This document shows positions 43,126 to 51,862 of a stretch of 64,000 nucleotides of DNA, one piece after another. The stretch's first letter is position 1. Each line of letters starts with the position of its first letter. The notes under the pieces were generated by a model that was given only the letters and a program-made list of their open reading frames with translations, made no database searches and had not been told where the DNA came from. A program made the position numbers and the translations under genes. The stretch is from Saccharopolyspora galaxeae. Lineage in GTDB: Bacteria; Actinomycetota; Actinomycetes; Mycobacteriales; Pseudonocardiaceae. The stretch spans positions 186,001 through 250,000 of the forward strand of contig NZ_JADDUE010000010.1 of the NCBI RefSeq assembly GCF_016526145.1. The letters run 5' to 3'.

Positions 43126-43901
43126 GCCCGACCGCGCGCGAGGTGTCGTGGACAGCCGGGGGCGCGCTCATCCTGGACGGGGTGAGCCTGCGCGCCGAAC
43201 CGGGCAGCACGCTCGGGCTGCTCGGCCCGAACGGCTCCGGGAAATCCTCGCTGCTGCGGCTGCTGGCAGGGCTGCGCAGGCCCTCCGCCGGTGCGATCGA
43301 CATCGACGGGCAAGCTATGGCGGCTTGGTCACGACGCGAGTTGGCGCGGCGGATCGCCGTGGTGGAACAGCAGGTGTCCACCGAGGTCGATCTGACCGTC
43401 GCCGAAGTCGTCGCGCTCGGCCGCACGCCGCATCGTGGCGGCTGGGGCGGCAGCGGGCCGGAGGACGCCGAGATCATCGCGCGCGCCCTGGCGCGCACCG
43501 GGTTGGACGGACTCGGACACCGCCGTTGGCACGGCCTTTCCGGCGGTGAGCGGCAGCGCGCCCAGATCGCGCGGGCGCTCGCGCAGGAACCGGTCGAGCT
43601 GCTGCTGGACGAGCCGACGAACCACCTCGACGTCGCCCACCAGCTCGAATTGCTCGCGCTGGTCCGGGAATTGCCGGTGACGGCGGTGATCGCGCTGCAC
43701 GACCTCAACCTCGCGGGAATGTTCTGCGATGAACTGGTGGTGCTCGCAGGCGGCCGCGTGGTGGCGGCTGGGGCGCCGCGGGACGTGCTCACCGCCGACC
43801 TCGTCGGCGAGGTCTACGGCGTCCGATGCGAAGTGTCCGCTGTGGACGGGATACCGCATGTGCGGTTCATGCCGCCGGATCGGGGCGACGTGCGACCGTA
43901 G
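43122..43901 (+). CDS. btuD: Cobalamin ABC transporter ATPase BtuD
   Basis: A 259-residue ABC ATPase. Walker A is GPNGSGKSS, the Q-loop VVEQQVSTEVDLTV, the signature LSGGERQR, Walker B ELLLDEPTNHLD and the switch histidine ALHDLNLAG. This is the FecE/BtuD subgroup that pairs with FecCD permeases. The GTG at 43122 has GGGGGAGGG upstream and overlaps the btuC stop (GTGA). Last gene of the B12 uptake operon, converging with tesB 147 bases later. Confidence 0.92.
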   Translation: MSPTAREVSWTAGGALILDGVSLRAEPGSTLGLLGPNGSGKSSLLRLLAGLRRPSAGAIDIDGQAMAAWSRRELARRIAVVEQQVSTEVDLTVAEVVALGRTPHRGGWGGSGPEDAEIIARALARTGLDGLGHRRWHGLSGGERQRAQIARALAQEPVELLLDEPTNHLDVAHQLELLALVRELPVTAVIALHDLNLAGMFCDELVVLAGGRVVAAGAPRDVLTADLVGEVYGVRCEVSAVDGIPHVRFMPPDRGDVRP

Positions 43902-44048
43902 GGAGGCCGCGAGCTGACGGGCCCGGCGCTGGAGCCGGCGATTTCCGCGACGGTGCCCCACGGCGGATCGTGGTACAGCGGCGTGCGACGCATCAACGAT
44001 CGAGCCGAGGAAACGAGCATCCGCCGCTGTGCCGGACCCGGGCGCGCC

Positions 44049-44885
44049 TCACTGCGTGCCGTGGATCAGCCCTTCCTGCGCCACCGAAGCCATCAGCGCC
44101 CCGGAGCGGGTGTAGAGCCGCCCCTGCGCGAGGCCGCGCAGCGGGCCGACCGCGGGGGAGTTCTTGGCGTACAGCAACCAATCGTCGAATCGAGCCGGTT
44201 CGTGGAACCACATCACGTGGTCCAGCGAAGTCATTCCCGCCACATCGGTGCGTCCGGTCGGCCCGAGCACCGCGGCGGCCAGCGTGAGATCGCTCAGGTA
44301 GGTCAGCACCGCGGTCGCCGGTCGCCCTTCGCCCTCGGTGGCGCGCAGCCGGAACCACAGATCTCCGGAGAACCGGTCCACGAGGTCCCCTGTGGACTGA
44401 CCAGGAGCCGGTGCCCGGCGGAACTCGAACGGCTGCCAGGCGTTGAACCCGTTGGCGGTGTCCGGCCACTCCAGCGCCGGGCACTCCTCCGGCGCCAGCC
44501 GCTGCGGCATCGGCTCCTGGTACTCCAGCGCGGTCCGGTCGGTGGTGAACGAGCAGTCCAGCGACAGGATCGGTTTGCCGTGCTGCACCGCGGTCACCCG
44601 GCGGCGCCGGAACGTCGAGCCGTCGTGCAGCCGCTCGTTGCGGAACACCACCGGCACTCCGGTGATGCCGGGCCGCAGGAAGTACGAATGCAGCGAGTGC
44701 ACCCGCGACGAATCGTCCACTGTGTTCGTCGCGGCGACCAGGGCTTGCGCCGCGACCTGCCCGCCGAACAGGCGCGGCGCCCCGGGCGGGGCGCAGGTGC
44801 TGCGGAACAGGTCGTCGTCGATCGTCTCCAGGCTGAGCACGTCGAGCAGCGTCTGGACCGTGAAGTCCTGCGTCGTCTCGGTCAT
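44049..44885 (-). CDS. tesB: Acyl-CoA thioesterase II (TesB)
   Basis: A 278-residue double hot-dog thioesterase. It has RLFGGQVAAQALVAAT, VHSLHSYFLRPG, VTAVQHGKPILSLDCSF in the first half, and LTYLSDLTLAAAVLGP with the catalytic Asp, then SLDHVMWFHEP, WLLYAKNSPAVG and ARGLAQGRLYTRSG-like ends in the second. It cleaves medium- and long-chain acyl-CoA in the cytoplasm. The ATG at 44885 follows GGAGAGG. It is divergent from the MerR gene. Confidence 0.93.
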   Translation of the reverse strand: MTETTQDFTVQTLLDVLSLETIDDDLFRSTCAPPGAPRLFGGQVAAQALVAATNTVDDSSRVHSLHSYFLRPGITGVPVVFRNERLHDGSTFRRRRVTAVQHGKPILSLDCSFTTDRTALEYQEPMPQRLAPEECPALEWPDTANGFNAWQPFEFRRAPAPGQSTGDLVDRFSGDLWFRLRATEGEGRPATAVLTYLSDLTLAAAVLGPTGRTDVAGMTSLDHVMWFHEPARFDDWLLYAKNSPAVGPLRGLAQGRLYTRSGALMASVAQEGLIHGTQ

Positions 44886-44957
44886 CCGGGCCTCTCCGTG
44901 GCGTGCGGGTCCGCCGACCACCCTAAGCGGCGCACCGCGTCGCGCCGGGGCCAGGGC

Positions 44958-44988
44958 TTGAGGTTGACGCCGCGTGAAGCCTTAACGT
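44958..44988 (+). promoter_or_regulatory. MerR-type promoter with 19-bp spacer and dyad
   Basis: TTGAGG (44958-44963), a 19-base spacer and TAACGT (44983-44988). The spacer contains TTGACGCCGCGTGAA, an imperfect 15-base palindrome. Overlong spacers with a central dyad are the known design of MerR-activated promoters. It lies 29 bases upstream of the TipA-like gene, so autoactivation is predicted. Confidence 0.55.
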
Positions 44989-45017
44989 GCAGGTCATCAG
45001 AGCACGGGAGGTGCGTG

Positions 45018-45755
45018 GTGGGGGAATGGGCGATTCAGGAGCTCGCCCGCGCGGCGGGCACGACCAGTCGCACGCTGCGCTACTACGGGGAGATCGGCCT
45101 GCTGCCCGCGACGCGCGTCGGCGCCAACGGGTACCGCTACTACGACGAGCAGGCCTTGGTGCGGCTGCAGCGAATTCTGCTGTTGCGTGAGTTGGGCATG
45201 GGGCTTTCGGCGATCGGTGAGGTGCTCGACGGCCAAGAACCCGTACCGGCGCTGCACGATCACCTGCAACTGCTCCAGCAGGAGCGGGATCGGATCGAGC
45301 GGCAGATCGCCTCCGTGCGCTGCACCGTGCGCAAGCTCGAACGAGGGGAAGAACTCATGGCACAGGAAACGCTCGACGGCTTCGACCACACCCGCTACGA
45401 GGACGAGGTGGTGCGCCGCTGGGGCCGCCCGGCGTACGCGAGCGCCGACCGCTGGTGGCGTTCGCTCAGCGACGCCGAGAAGCGGGAATTCCAGCAGCAG
45501 GGCCGGGACATCGCCGGCGGCTTCCAGGAAGCGTTCGCCGCCGGCGAAGCCGCCGACGGCGCGCAGGCGCAGGAACTCGCGCACCGCCAGTACGAATGGG
45601 TCAGCACCGGCTGGGGCGGCAGGAGGCCGTCCCGCGAGGCGTTCGCCGGGCTGGGACAGCTGTACGTGGACGACCCGCGCTACGGCATGGGAAACCACGA
45701 GTGCGCGGCATTCATCCGCGCGGCGATGAGCCGCTACGCGGAGCGGAACCTGTAG
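45018..45755 (+). CDS. TipA-like MerR regulator with TipAS effector domain
   Basis: A 245-residue protein. The MerR winged helix is WAIQELARAAGTTSRTLRYY, GLLPATRVGANGYRYYDEQ, followed by the long dimerisation coiled coil (residues about 75-115, LQLLQQERDRIERQIAS). The C-terminal 140 residues are a TipAS domain: RYEDEVVRRWG, EFQQQGRDIAGGFQEAF, GLGQLYVDDPRYG and a final AAFIRAAMSRYAE. TipA proteins bind thiopeptide-like drugs and activate their own promoter. The GTG at 45018 has GGGAGG six bases before it. The MerR-type promoter directly upstream supports autoregulation. Confidence 0.9.
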   Translation: MGEWAIQELARAAGTTSRTLRYYGEIGLLPATRVGANGYRYYDEQALVRLQRILLLRELGMGLSAIGEVLDGQEPVPALHDHLQLLQQERDRIERQIASVRCTVRKLERGEELMAQETLDGFDHTRYEDEVVRRWGRPAYASADRWWRSLSDAEKREFQQQGRDIAGGFQEAFAAGEAADGAQAQELAHRQYEWVSTGWGGRRPSREAFAGLGQLYVDDPRYGMGNHECAAFIRAAMSRYAERNL

Positions 45756-45759
45756 CGGC

Positions 45760-46536
45760 TCAGGCCGGTTCCTCGGCCACGACGACGTCGACACCGCGGC
45801 TCAGGAACGGTGCGGTGGCCGCGGCGTCGGCGGCGGCGTCGGTGACCAGCGTCCAGCGTTCCGGCAGCCGCGCCCAGGCGTGGAACGGGTGGTGGCCGAG
45901 CTTCGCCGAGTGCACCAGCACGTACACCGCGTCGGCGCGCTCGGCCATCAGCTCCTTGAGCCGGGTCTGCTGCAGATCGGCTTCGCAGATGCCCTGCTCC
46001 GCGGTGACCCCGTCGGCGCCGAGGAAGACCCGGTCGAAGGTCAACCGGCTCAGCGCGGCCTCGGTGAGCGGGCCGACGAAGCCCTGGCTCAGGTGCCGCA
46101 GCGTGCCGCCGAGGCATTCCACGTGCACCTCGTCGGCGCTGACCAGCTCCTGCAGCACGGTCAGGCCGGTGGTCACGACGGTGACGTCGCGGGCGTCGCG
46201 CAACTCGCGCGCCAAGGCGCCGGTGGTGGTGCCGGAATCCAGCAGCACCGTCTCACCGGGGAGGATCTGCCCGGCCGCCCACCTGGCGATGGCCTGCTTG
46301 GCCGCGAACGCCTCGCTGCTGCGCTGGCGCAGCGAGCTCTCCTGGTGCCCGGCGACCGCGATCGCGCCCCCGTAGGTGCGCGCGAGCCGCCCGGCGGATT
46401 CCAGCTGCGCCAGGTCGCGGCGGATCGTCGACGCGGTGACCCCGAACGTCGCGGACAGCTCGTCGACGCTGGTCAGCCCGGACGTGGTGGCCAGCCGCAC
46501 GATGGCGGCGCGGCGATCCTGCGATCCGCGGGGCAT
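45760..46536 (-). CDS. DeoR family transcriptional regulator
   Basis: A 258-residue DeoR protein. The helix-turn-helix is LTSVDELSATFGVTASTIRRDLAQLE with YGGAIAV after it. The C-terminal domain has LLDSGTTTGALARELRD, VVTTGLTVLQEL, FDRVFLGADGVTAEQGI and VLVHSAKLGHHPFHAWA. The ATG at 46536 has GAGGAGG seven bases upstream. It lies 174 bases downstream of the PdxA2 gene, on the same strand, and is the natural regulator of the four-carbon acid sugar genes and perhaps of the divergent ABC operon. Confidence 0.88.
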   Translation of the reverse strand: MPRGSQDRRAAIVRLATTSGLTSVDELSATFGVTASTIRRDLAQLESAGRLARTYGGAIAVAGHQESSLRQRSSEAFAAKQAIARWAAGQILPGETVLLDSGTTTGALARELRDARDVTVVTTGLTVLQELVSADEVHVECLGGTLRHLSQGFVGPLTEAALSRLTFDRVFLGADGVTAEQGICEADLQQTRLKELMAERADAVYVLVHSAKLGHHPFHAWARLPERWTLVTDAAADAAATAPFLSRGVDVVVAEEPA

Positions 46537-46710
46537 CGTCGGTCCTCCTCGGGTCGATGTCGTCCTGCCAAGGATGGCGCAGGCGGCCGATCCGCCGCGG
46601 CTCGGGATCGGCGCGTCGTGCGGATGCGGTCGGCTGCCGCTGCGCAGATCGGCTTTGCGAAGGGGCGCCAGCCGTTCGCGGTGCGTGCGGCTCACCAGAC
46701 CGGCCAAGCG

Positions 46711-47703
46711 CTAAGCCGCGGCAGAGAGTTCGGCCGCCTGCCGCAGCGCTTCGGCCATGCTGCGCGGATCCGCCTTGCCGGTGCCCGCGATGTCGAAGGC
46801 CGTGCCGTGGTCCACCGACGTGCGGATCACCGGCAACCCGACGGTGATGTTGACCCCGGCTTCGATCCCGAGCACCTTCACCGGCCCGTGTCCCTGGTCG
46901 TGGTACATCGCCACGATCAGGTCGTAGTCCCCGCGACCGGCCAGGAAGAACGCGGTGTCGGCGGACAGCGGGCCGCGGGCGTCGATGCCGTCGGCGCGGA
47001 GCCGCTCCAGCGCGGGAACGATCTTGGTCTCTTCCTCGCCGTGGCCGAACAGGCCGTTCTCCCCGGCGTGCGGGTTGATCCCGCACACTCCGATGCGCGG
47101 GTGCGCGATCCCCGACCCGGTGATCGCCCGGTTCCCGCGCCGCACGGTCCGCTCGACCAGCCCGGGCTCGATCTTCGCGACCGCGTCGATCAGGCCGACG
47201 TGCGTGGTCACGTGCACGACCTTGACCGATGGCGTGGACAGCATCATGGACACCTCTTCGGTGCCGGTCAGGTGCGCGAGCAGTTCGGTGTGGCCGGGGA
47301 AGAGGTGCCCGGCGGCGTGCAGCGCCTCCTTGTTCAGCGGAGCGGTGCAGATCCCCTGCACCGCGTGGCGCGCGGCCAGCTCGGCGGCGACCCGGATGTA
47401 CTGGTACGCGGCCTCGCCCGCGGCCGGTGACACCTCGCCCCACGCCAGGTCGGCGGGCAGCGGCCCGAGGTCGAGCACGTTGATCCGCCCCGGCTCGAAG
47501 ACCGCGTCGTCGACCGAGTCCACCGCCACGACCCGTGCCTCGCGCCCGATGATCCGCGCGGCGGTGCGCAGCCGCTCGGCGTCGCCGACGACGATCGGGC
47601 GAGCGCGCGCCGAGGTCGCGTCGTCGAGCAGCGCACCGGCGATGACCTCGGGGCCGACGCCGGCGCCGTCGCCCATGGTGACGGCGATCAGGGGAGGGGT
47701 CAT
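46711..47703 (-). CDS. pdxA2: PdxA2-type 4-phospho-sugar-acid dehydrogenase
   Basis: A 330-residue PdxA-family enzyme. It begins IAVTMGDGAGVGPEV and has GICTAPLNKEALHAAGH, FPGHTELLAHLTG with metal-ligand histidine, GINPHAGENGLFG and YHDQGHGPVKVLG, the family signature. Next to a DUF1537 kinase, PdxA homologues act as D-threonate/D-erythronate 4-phosphate dehydrogenases in sugar-acid catabolism rather than in vitamin B6 synthesis. The product then loses CO2 to give dihydroxyacetone phosphate. The ATG lies two bases after the kinase stop. Calling it PdxA2 rests on this neighbour. Confidence 0.87.
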   Translation of the reverse strand: MTPPLIAVTMGDGAGVGPEVIAGALLDDATSARARPIVVGDAERLRTAARIIGREARVVAVDSVDDAVFEPGRINVLDLGPLPADLAWGEVSPAAGEAAYQYIRVAAELAARHAVQGICTAPLNKEALHAAGHLFPGHTELLAHLTGTEEVSMMLSTPSVKVVHVTTHVGLIDAVAKIEPGLVERTVRRGNRAITGSGIAHPRIGVCGINPHAGENGLFGHGEEETKIVPALERLRADGIDARGPLSADTAFFLAGRGDYDLIVAMYHDQGHGPVKVLGIEAGVNITVGLPVIRTSVDHGTAFDIAGTGKADPRSMAEALRQAAELSAAA

Positions 47704-47705
47704 GT

Positions 47706-48995
47706 TCAGCCTTCCGTTGCGGGACGCAGGTGTTCGGCGATGCGCACGAGGCTGTCCGCATCGCCGAAGCTGCCGGGCCGGGTCACCACGGACGTGCCGC
47801 CGCGGGTGCGGCTGCGCACGGCGCCGTGGTGGATCTGGGTGAGTGGCACGAGCTCGTCCATGCCGAGCGCGTCGAGCACGCGGCGCGCGGTTTCGCCGCC
47901 GGTGAGCACGAGATCGACCGGGCGATCGGCGGATCTGACGGCGCGGGCGGCGGTTTCGGCCAGCCGCCGGACGATTTCGCGTGAGTGCGCGGGGTTCACG
48001 CCGTGCGGAGATTGCAAGGTCACCGCCACCGGGGAATGTCGCAACGCTCGCGCGATCCGGTCGGACTCGTCGTGTTGTGCGAGCAGGACGGGCACGTCGA
48101 GCGGGATCTGCTGCACGCCGCGTGTGGCCAGCCTGCGCACCTGCTCGGCGGAGGCGGCCTCGGCCGTGCCGATGACGAACAGCAGCCCGTGCGCGGAATC
48201 GGGTGCTTCGATGCCATAGCCGTCCACTTCGGGCATTGCGCGGCCGAGTGCGGACGCGAGGCCGCCGGAGCCCGCGAGCCGGACTCCCGGCAGGTCTGCG
48301 CAGGCCGCGACGACGGCGTCCAGGTCGGCGTCGGTCTCCCCGTCGCACAACGGGATTTCGCCCGCTTCGAGGCAGTCGCGCACCGTTTCGCGCAATCGGC
48401 CGGAGCGCACGACATCGAGCGTGATGACGCGGCAGCGCTGCGGGGCGAGCGCTTCGGCGATCGTGGCAGCCGGAGCGGCGGACTCGGCGGACCACTGACC
48501 GCTCCGGTGCAGCGGTCGTCCGCTGACGTGCAGCACTCCGTTGTGGACGGTGCGGCCTGCGGGCGGCAGCGCGGGAGCGAGCACCGCGGGGCGTGCCGCG
48601 GCGAGCATGGACCGCACGTTGCCGCGCAGCAGCGAGTCGATCTTCAGGAAAGCCTTCGCGGCCGGGCGCGCGGCGAGCGTTGCGTGAACCGAGCGTTCGG
48701 CTTCGGCGCCTGGCGCATTCCTGCAGTCCAGGTCTGCCACGGCGAGAGCCGGGCGTCCATCATGTTGCGTGTTGTGCGCAGCAAGCGTCTCGGTGCTCGT
48801 GGGTAGTTCGATCCGCGCGGAGCGACATCCCGGTAGCAGGGCCGCTGCGGCCTCGGCGGCACCGGAGAGGTCGTCGGCGATCGCGAGCACGTCCGCTCGC
48901 AAGACTGCTGCGGCGTCCGCCGGTTCAGTGTTTTCCGGCGAATATCGGGAAAAATTGTTGATCAGGGGAATTTCGGTATGAGCGTTGTCGCCCAT
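47706..48995 (-). CDS. DUF1537 four-carbon acid sugar kinase
   Basis: A 429-residue kinase. The N-terminal AIADDLSGAAEAAAAL is the substrate-domain opening (usually ADDLTGA), with FLKIDSLLRGNV near 117, LAGSGGLASALG, and the C-terminal nucleotide site LVLTGGETARRVLDALG. The DUF1537 family phosphorylates D-threonate, D-erythronate or related four-carbon acids at O-4. The pair with PdxA2 points to D-threonate or D-erythronate as substrate. AGGGGAAG precedes the ATG at 48995. It is the first gene of the leftward operon, divergent from the ABC transporter. Confidence 0.88.
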   Translation of the reverse strand: MGDNAHTEIPLINNFSRYSPENTEPADAAAVLRADVLAIADDLSGAAEAAAALLPGCRSARIELPTSTETLAAHNTQHDGRPALAVADLDCRNAPGAEAERSVHATLAARPAAKAFLKIDSLLRGNVRSMLAAARPAVLAPALPPAGRTVHNGVLHVSGRPLHRSGQWSAESAAPAATIAEALAPQRCRVITLDVVRSGRLRETVRDCLEAGEIPLCDGETDADLDAVVAACADLPGVRLAGSGGLASALGRAMPEVDGYGIEAPDSAHGLLFVIGTAEAASAEQVRRLATRGVQQIPLDVPVLLAQHDESDRIARALRHSPVAVTLQSPHGVNPAHSREIVRRLAETAARAVRSADRPVDLVLTGGETARRVLDALGMDELVPLTQIHHGAVRSRTRGGTSVVTRPGSFGDADSLVRIAEHLRPATEG

Positions 48996-49334
48996 GTGCT
49001 TCCCCTTTCGGCTCTGTTGCGCGAGCAGTGGCCGGTGGTGTCTCCGGCGGCTCGGTCCGACCTCCGGGCCGCGCGCTGTTTGCGCGAATCACGCTACGAC
49101 AGTTGCGCACAACGCGCAATCATGCCAGAGTGCCTCGCGAAGCTCAGATATCCCGCAAAGCTCAGCGAGCACTGCGCGAAGTGCAGAGCACTGTGCGACC
49201 AAGAAGTGCCAGAGCACTGCGTAGCTCGAAGCACTGCGTAGCTCGAAGTGCAGAGCACTGCGCGACCGAAGTGCTCTGCGTAGCACCGGCGATCGCCGAA
49301 GGCGTTGCCGGTGCCGTGTGCGGAAAGGTCAATG
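48996..49334. promoter_or_regulatory. Repeat-rich divergent region between kinase and ABC operons
   Basis: A dyad TTGCGC-ACAAC-GCGCAA lies at 49103-49119, a good DeoR-operator candidate. Further right are direct repeats: a 17-base unit GCACTGCGTAGCTCGAA twice in tandem (49214-49247), and a 23-base segment starting GAAGTGCAGAGCACTG at 49178 and 49245 with one mismatch. A perfect hairpin GCAGAGCACT / AGTGCTCTGC (49250-49279, 10-base loop) follows. No gene is seen here. The repeats lie just upstream of the ABC operon and could form a leader or an attenuating structure. Confidence 0.5.
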
Positions 49335-50930
49335 ATGACCCGCTCTATGACGACGTGGTCCGGTGCGCAGGCGGTCTCCCGCCGCGGCCTGCTGCGCGCC
49401 GGTGCCGCCGCGGGCGGTCTCGGCGCGTTGGGGGCGCTCGGGGCCTGCGCGGGACCGACCGGCAGCCCGGGCGGGGACACGCTCGTGCTGGCGCTGAACC
49501 GTTCGCTGGTCTCGCTGGACAACAAGCTCAACCAGTTCGAGGCGGCGGTGACCGTGCAGCGCGCGGTGCGCCAAGCCCTCACCCGCATCGGCCCCGATCT
49601 GACCCCGCGGCCGGTGCTGGCCGAGCGGTTCGAACTCACCGCCCCGACCGAGTGGACGGTTCGGCTGCGCGCGGGAGTGCGCTATTCGGACGGAACTCCG
49701 GTCACCGTCGCCGATGTGGCCACGGCGCTGGAGATGTACCGGAGCGTCAACGGTTCGTTCCTCGCGACGTTCTTCCAGGAGTGGCCGGAGGTCGTCCCGC
49801 TCGATGCGCGGACTTTCCTGCTGCGCAGCAGGAACCCGCTGCCCACTCTGGACTACCTGATGGCGAACATCCTCATCACCCCGGCCGCGGCCAACCGGCC
49901 GGAGGAGTTGCAGGACGGCGTCGGCAGCGGCCCGTACGTGGTCACCGCCGCCAACCGCGGGACGGGGGATTACTCACTGGCCGCGAATCCGCGGTATTGG
50001 GGCACACCACCACGAACCCGCCGGGTCGAAGTCCGCTTCCTGCCGGAGGAATCGAACCGGGTGGTATCGCTGCGCAGCGGTGAGGTCGATGTGATCGACA
50101 CGCTCTCGCCGGATTCGGCCGACCAGCTGCGCGGCTTATCGCAGGTGCGGATGCAGACCACCGGCGGAACCCGGATCAACCAGCTCTTCTACAACTTCCG
50201 GAAACCGGCGGGGCATCCGCTGTCGGACCCGCGGGTGCGGCGCGCGCTGACCTTCGCCATCGACGGGCGCCAGCTGGTCGACGACGTCTTCACCGGGTCG
50301 GTGGCGCAAGCGACCGGACCGGTGCCGGACACGCTGGCCGGAGCGGTGCGCACCGGCGAGTACGTCCACGACCCGCGGCGCGCCCGGGAAGAACTCGCCG
50401 CCGCCGGGGTGCGCGACGGTGAGCTGAAGCTGCGGATCATCTGGGAGACCGGGGAATTCCCCAACGACACCATGGTGATGGAAGCCGTGCTGCAGATGTT
50501 GCGGGATGTCGGCGTTCGCGCGGAGTTGCAGCAGTTCGAGCCGGGCGGCGACATTTCGCAGTGGCGCCAGGGTCGCGGCGGGGACTGGGACGTCATCGGG
50601 AACGGCTTCAGCACCCCCACCGCGCTGGCGGCCTCTGCGCTGCAGGGCATGTTCGGCAGCACACCGGAAGACGAACGCAGCCGGGACACCTACCAGGGAT
50701 ACGTGTTCCCGCACATCGCGGAACTCGTCCGCCGTGCAACGTCCGAAGTGGATCCACGGATGCGGCATGAGCTGGTGTCCCGTGCACAGCGCGAAGTGTG
50801 GAACACCTGGCCGTGCCTGTGGGCGTTCGTTCCGCGCGTCGTGCTGGCCCAGCGGGCGCGCGTGCAGGACCTGAGCCTGGAGCCGACGAACTCCTACGAA
50901 CTCGCGGCGGCCGGGGTGAGCACACCGTGA
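49335..50930 (+). CDS. Dpp-type ABC transporter substrate-binding lipoprotein
   Basis: A 531-residue family 5 solute-binding protein. The signal has a twin-arginine motif SRRGLLRAG and a lipobox LGAC, so it is probably exported folded by Tat and lipid-anchored. The mature part has LRAGVRYSDGTPVTVADV (family signature), NPLPTLDYLMAN, GSGPYVVTAAN, and FNFRKPAGHPLSDPRVRRALT-like blocks. The family carries peptides, nickel and also oligosaccharides or sugar acids. ATG 49335 was chosen over 49332 for spacing to GGAAAGG. It begins the long rightward operon with permeases, ATPases and sugar enzymes. Confidence 0.87.
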   Translation: MTRSMTTWSGAQAVSRRGLLRAGAAAGGLGALGALGACAGPTGSPGGDTLVLALNRSLVSLDNKLNQFEAAVTVQRAVRQALTRIGPDLTPRPVLAERFELTAPTEWTVRLRAGVRYSDGTPVTVADVATALEMYRSVNGSFLATFFQEWPEVVPLDARTFLLRSRNPLPTLDYLMANILITPAAANRPEELQDGVGSGPYVVTAANRGTGDYSLAANPRYWGTPPRTRRVEVRFLPEESNRVVSLRSGEVDVIDTLSPDSADQLRGLSQVRMQTTGGTRINQLFYNFRKPAGHPLSDPRVRRALTFAIDGRQLVDDVFTGSVAQATGPVPDTLAGAVRTGEYVHDPRRAREELAAAGVRDGELKLRIIWETGEFPNDTMVMEAVLQMLRDVGVRAELQQFEPGGDISQWRQGRGGDWDVIGNGFSTPTALAASALQGMFGSTPEDERSRDTYQGYVFPHIAELVRRATSEVDPRMRHELVSRAQREVWNTWPCLWAFVPRVVLAQRARVQDLSLEPTNSYELAAAGVSTP

Positions 50931-51862
50931 CCGGCTACTTGTTGCGCCGCATCGGACAGAGCGCGTTGACGGTGCTGCTGATGGTTTCCGTCGTGTTCGT
51001 GCTGATCCGGCTCGCGCCCGGAGACCCAGCCGCGGCCTACGCGGGACCGACCGCGAGCCCGGCGGAACTGGCGCAGGTGCGCGAGCAGTTCGGCCTCGAC
51101 GATCCGATTCTTCAGCAGTATTGGGGATTCCTGCGTGGACTCGCGACCGGTGATCTCGGCACCTCCTACTCGTTCCAGGCACCGGCTTTCGACGTCGTGC
51201 TCTCCCGCGTTCCCTACACGACGACGCTGGCGTTCTCCGCGATCGCGGTGACGATGCTCGTCGCGGTGCCGCTGGGCGTGTGGATGGCCCGCCGTGCCGA
51301 CAGCGGCCGCGAAGTGGGCGCGAACGTGCTGACCATCGCTGGGCAGTCGATGCCGGAGTTCTGGAGCGGCATCATGTTGTTGACGGTTTTCGCCGTGCTG
51401 CTGCCGGTGCTGCCCGCATCCGGGTTCACCACTTGGTCCGGCCTGGTGCTACCGACCCTGACCGCCGCGGTGCTGCAGATCGCGCTGATCTCGCGGCTGG
51501 TGCGCCGCGAAATGGCGGGCAACCTCACCGCGCCCTACCTGGTGGCGGCGCGCTCGCGCGGCATCGGCGAGCGCGGGCTGGTGTGGCGCTACGCCATCGC
51601 CAACTCGGCGATCCCGGTGCTGACGGCGCTGGGCACGAGGTTCGCCGCGATGCTCAACGGCGTCGTGGTCGTGGAGGTCGTGTTCGCCTGGCCCGGAGTC
51701 GGCTCGCTGGTGGTGCGGGCGTTGGAAACCCGCGACTACCCGCTGATCCAGGCGGCTGTGCTGGTCACCTCCGCGTTGGCGATCCTGGTGCAGCTGCTCG
51801 TCGACCTGGCCTACCCGCTGCTGGACCCGCGGGTGCGCCTGGGCAAGGCGGTGGCGGCATGA
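50927..51862 (+). CDS. ABC transporter permease (DppB type)
   Basis: A 311-residue permease with six membrane helices. It has RIGQSALTVLLMVSVVFVLIRL, APGDPAAAYAG, QFGLDDPILQQYWGFL, and the EAA loop region VAARSRGIGERGLVWRYAI with NSAIPVLTALG. This is the B-type subunit of oligopeptide-family importers. The GTG overlaps the previous stop (GTGA), and its stop overlaps the next ATG, so the genes are coupled. Confidence 0.93.
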   Translation: MTGYLLRRIGQSALTVLLMVSVVFVLIRLAPGDPAAAYAGPTASPAELAQVREQFGLDDPILQQYWGFLRGLATGDLGTSYSFQAPAFDVVLSRVPYTTTLAFSAIAVTMLVAVPLGVWMARRADSGREVGANVLTIAGQSMPEFWSGIMLLTVFAVLLPVLPASGFTTWSGLVLPTLTAAVLQIALISRLVRREMAGNLTAPYLVAARSRGIGERGLVWRYAIANSAIPVLTALGTRFAAMLNGVVVVEVVFAWPGVGSLVVRALETRDYPLIQAAVLVTSALAILVQLLVDLAYPLLDPRVRLGKAVAA

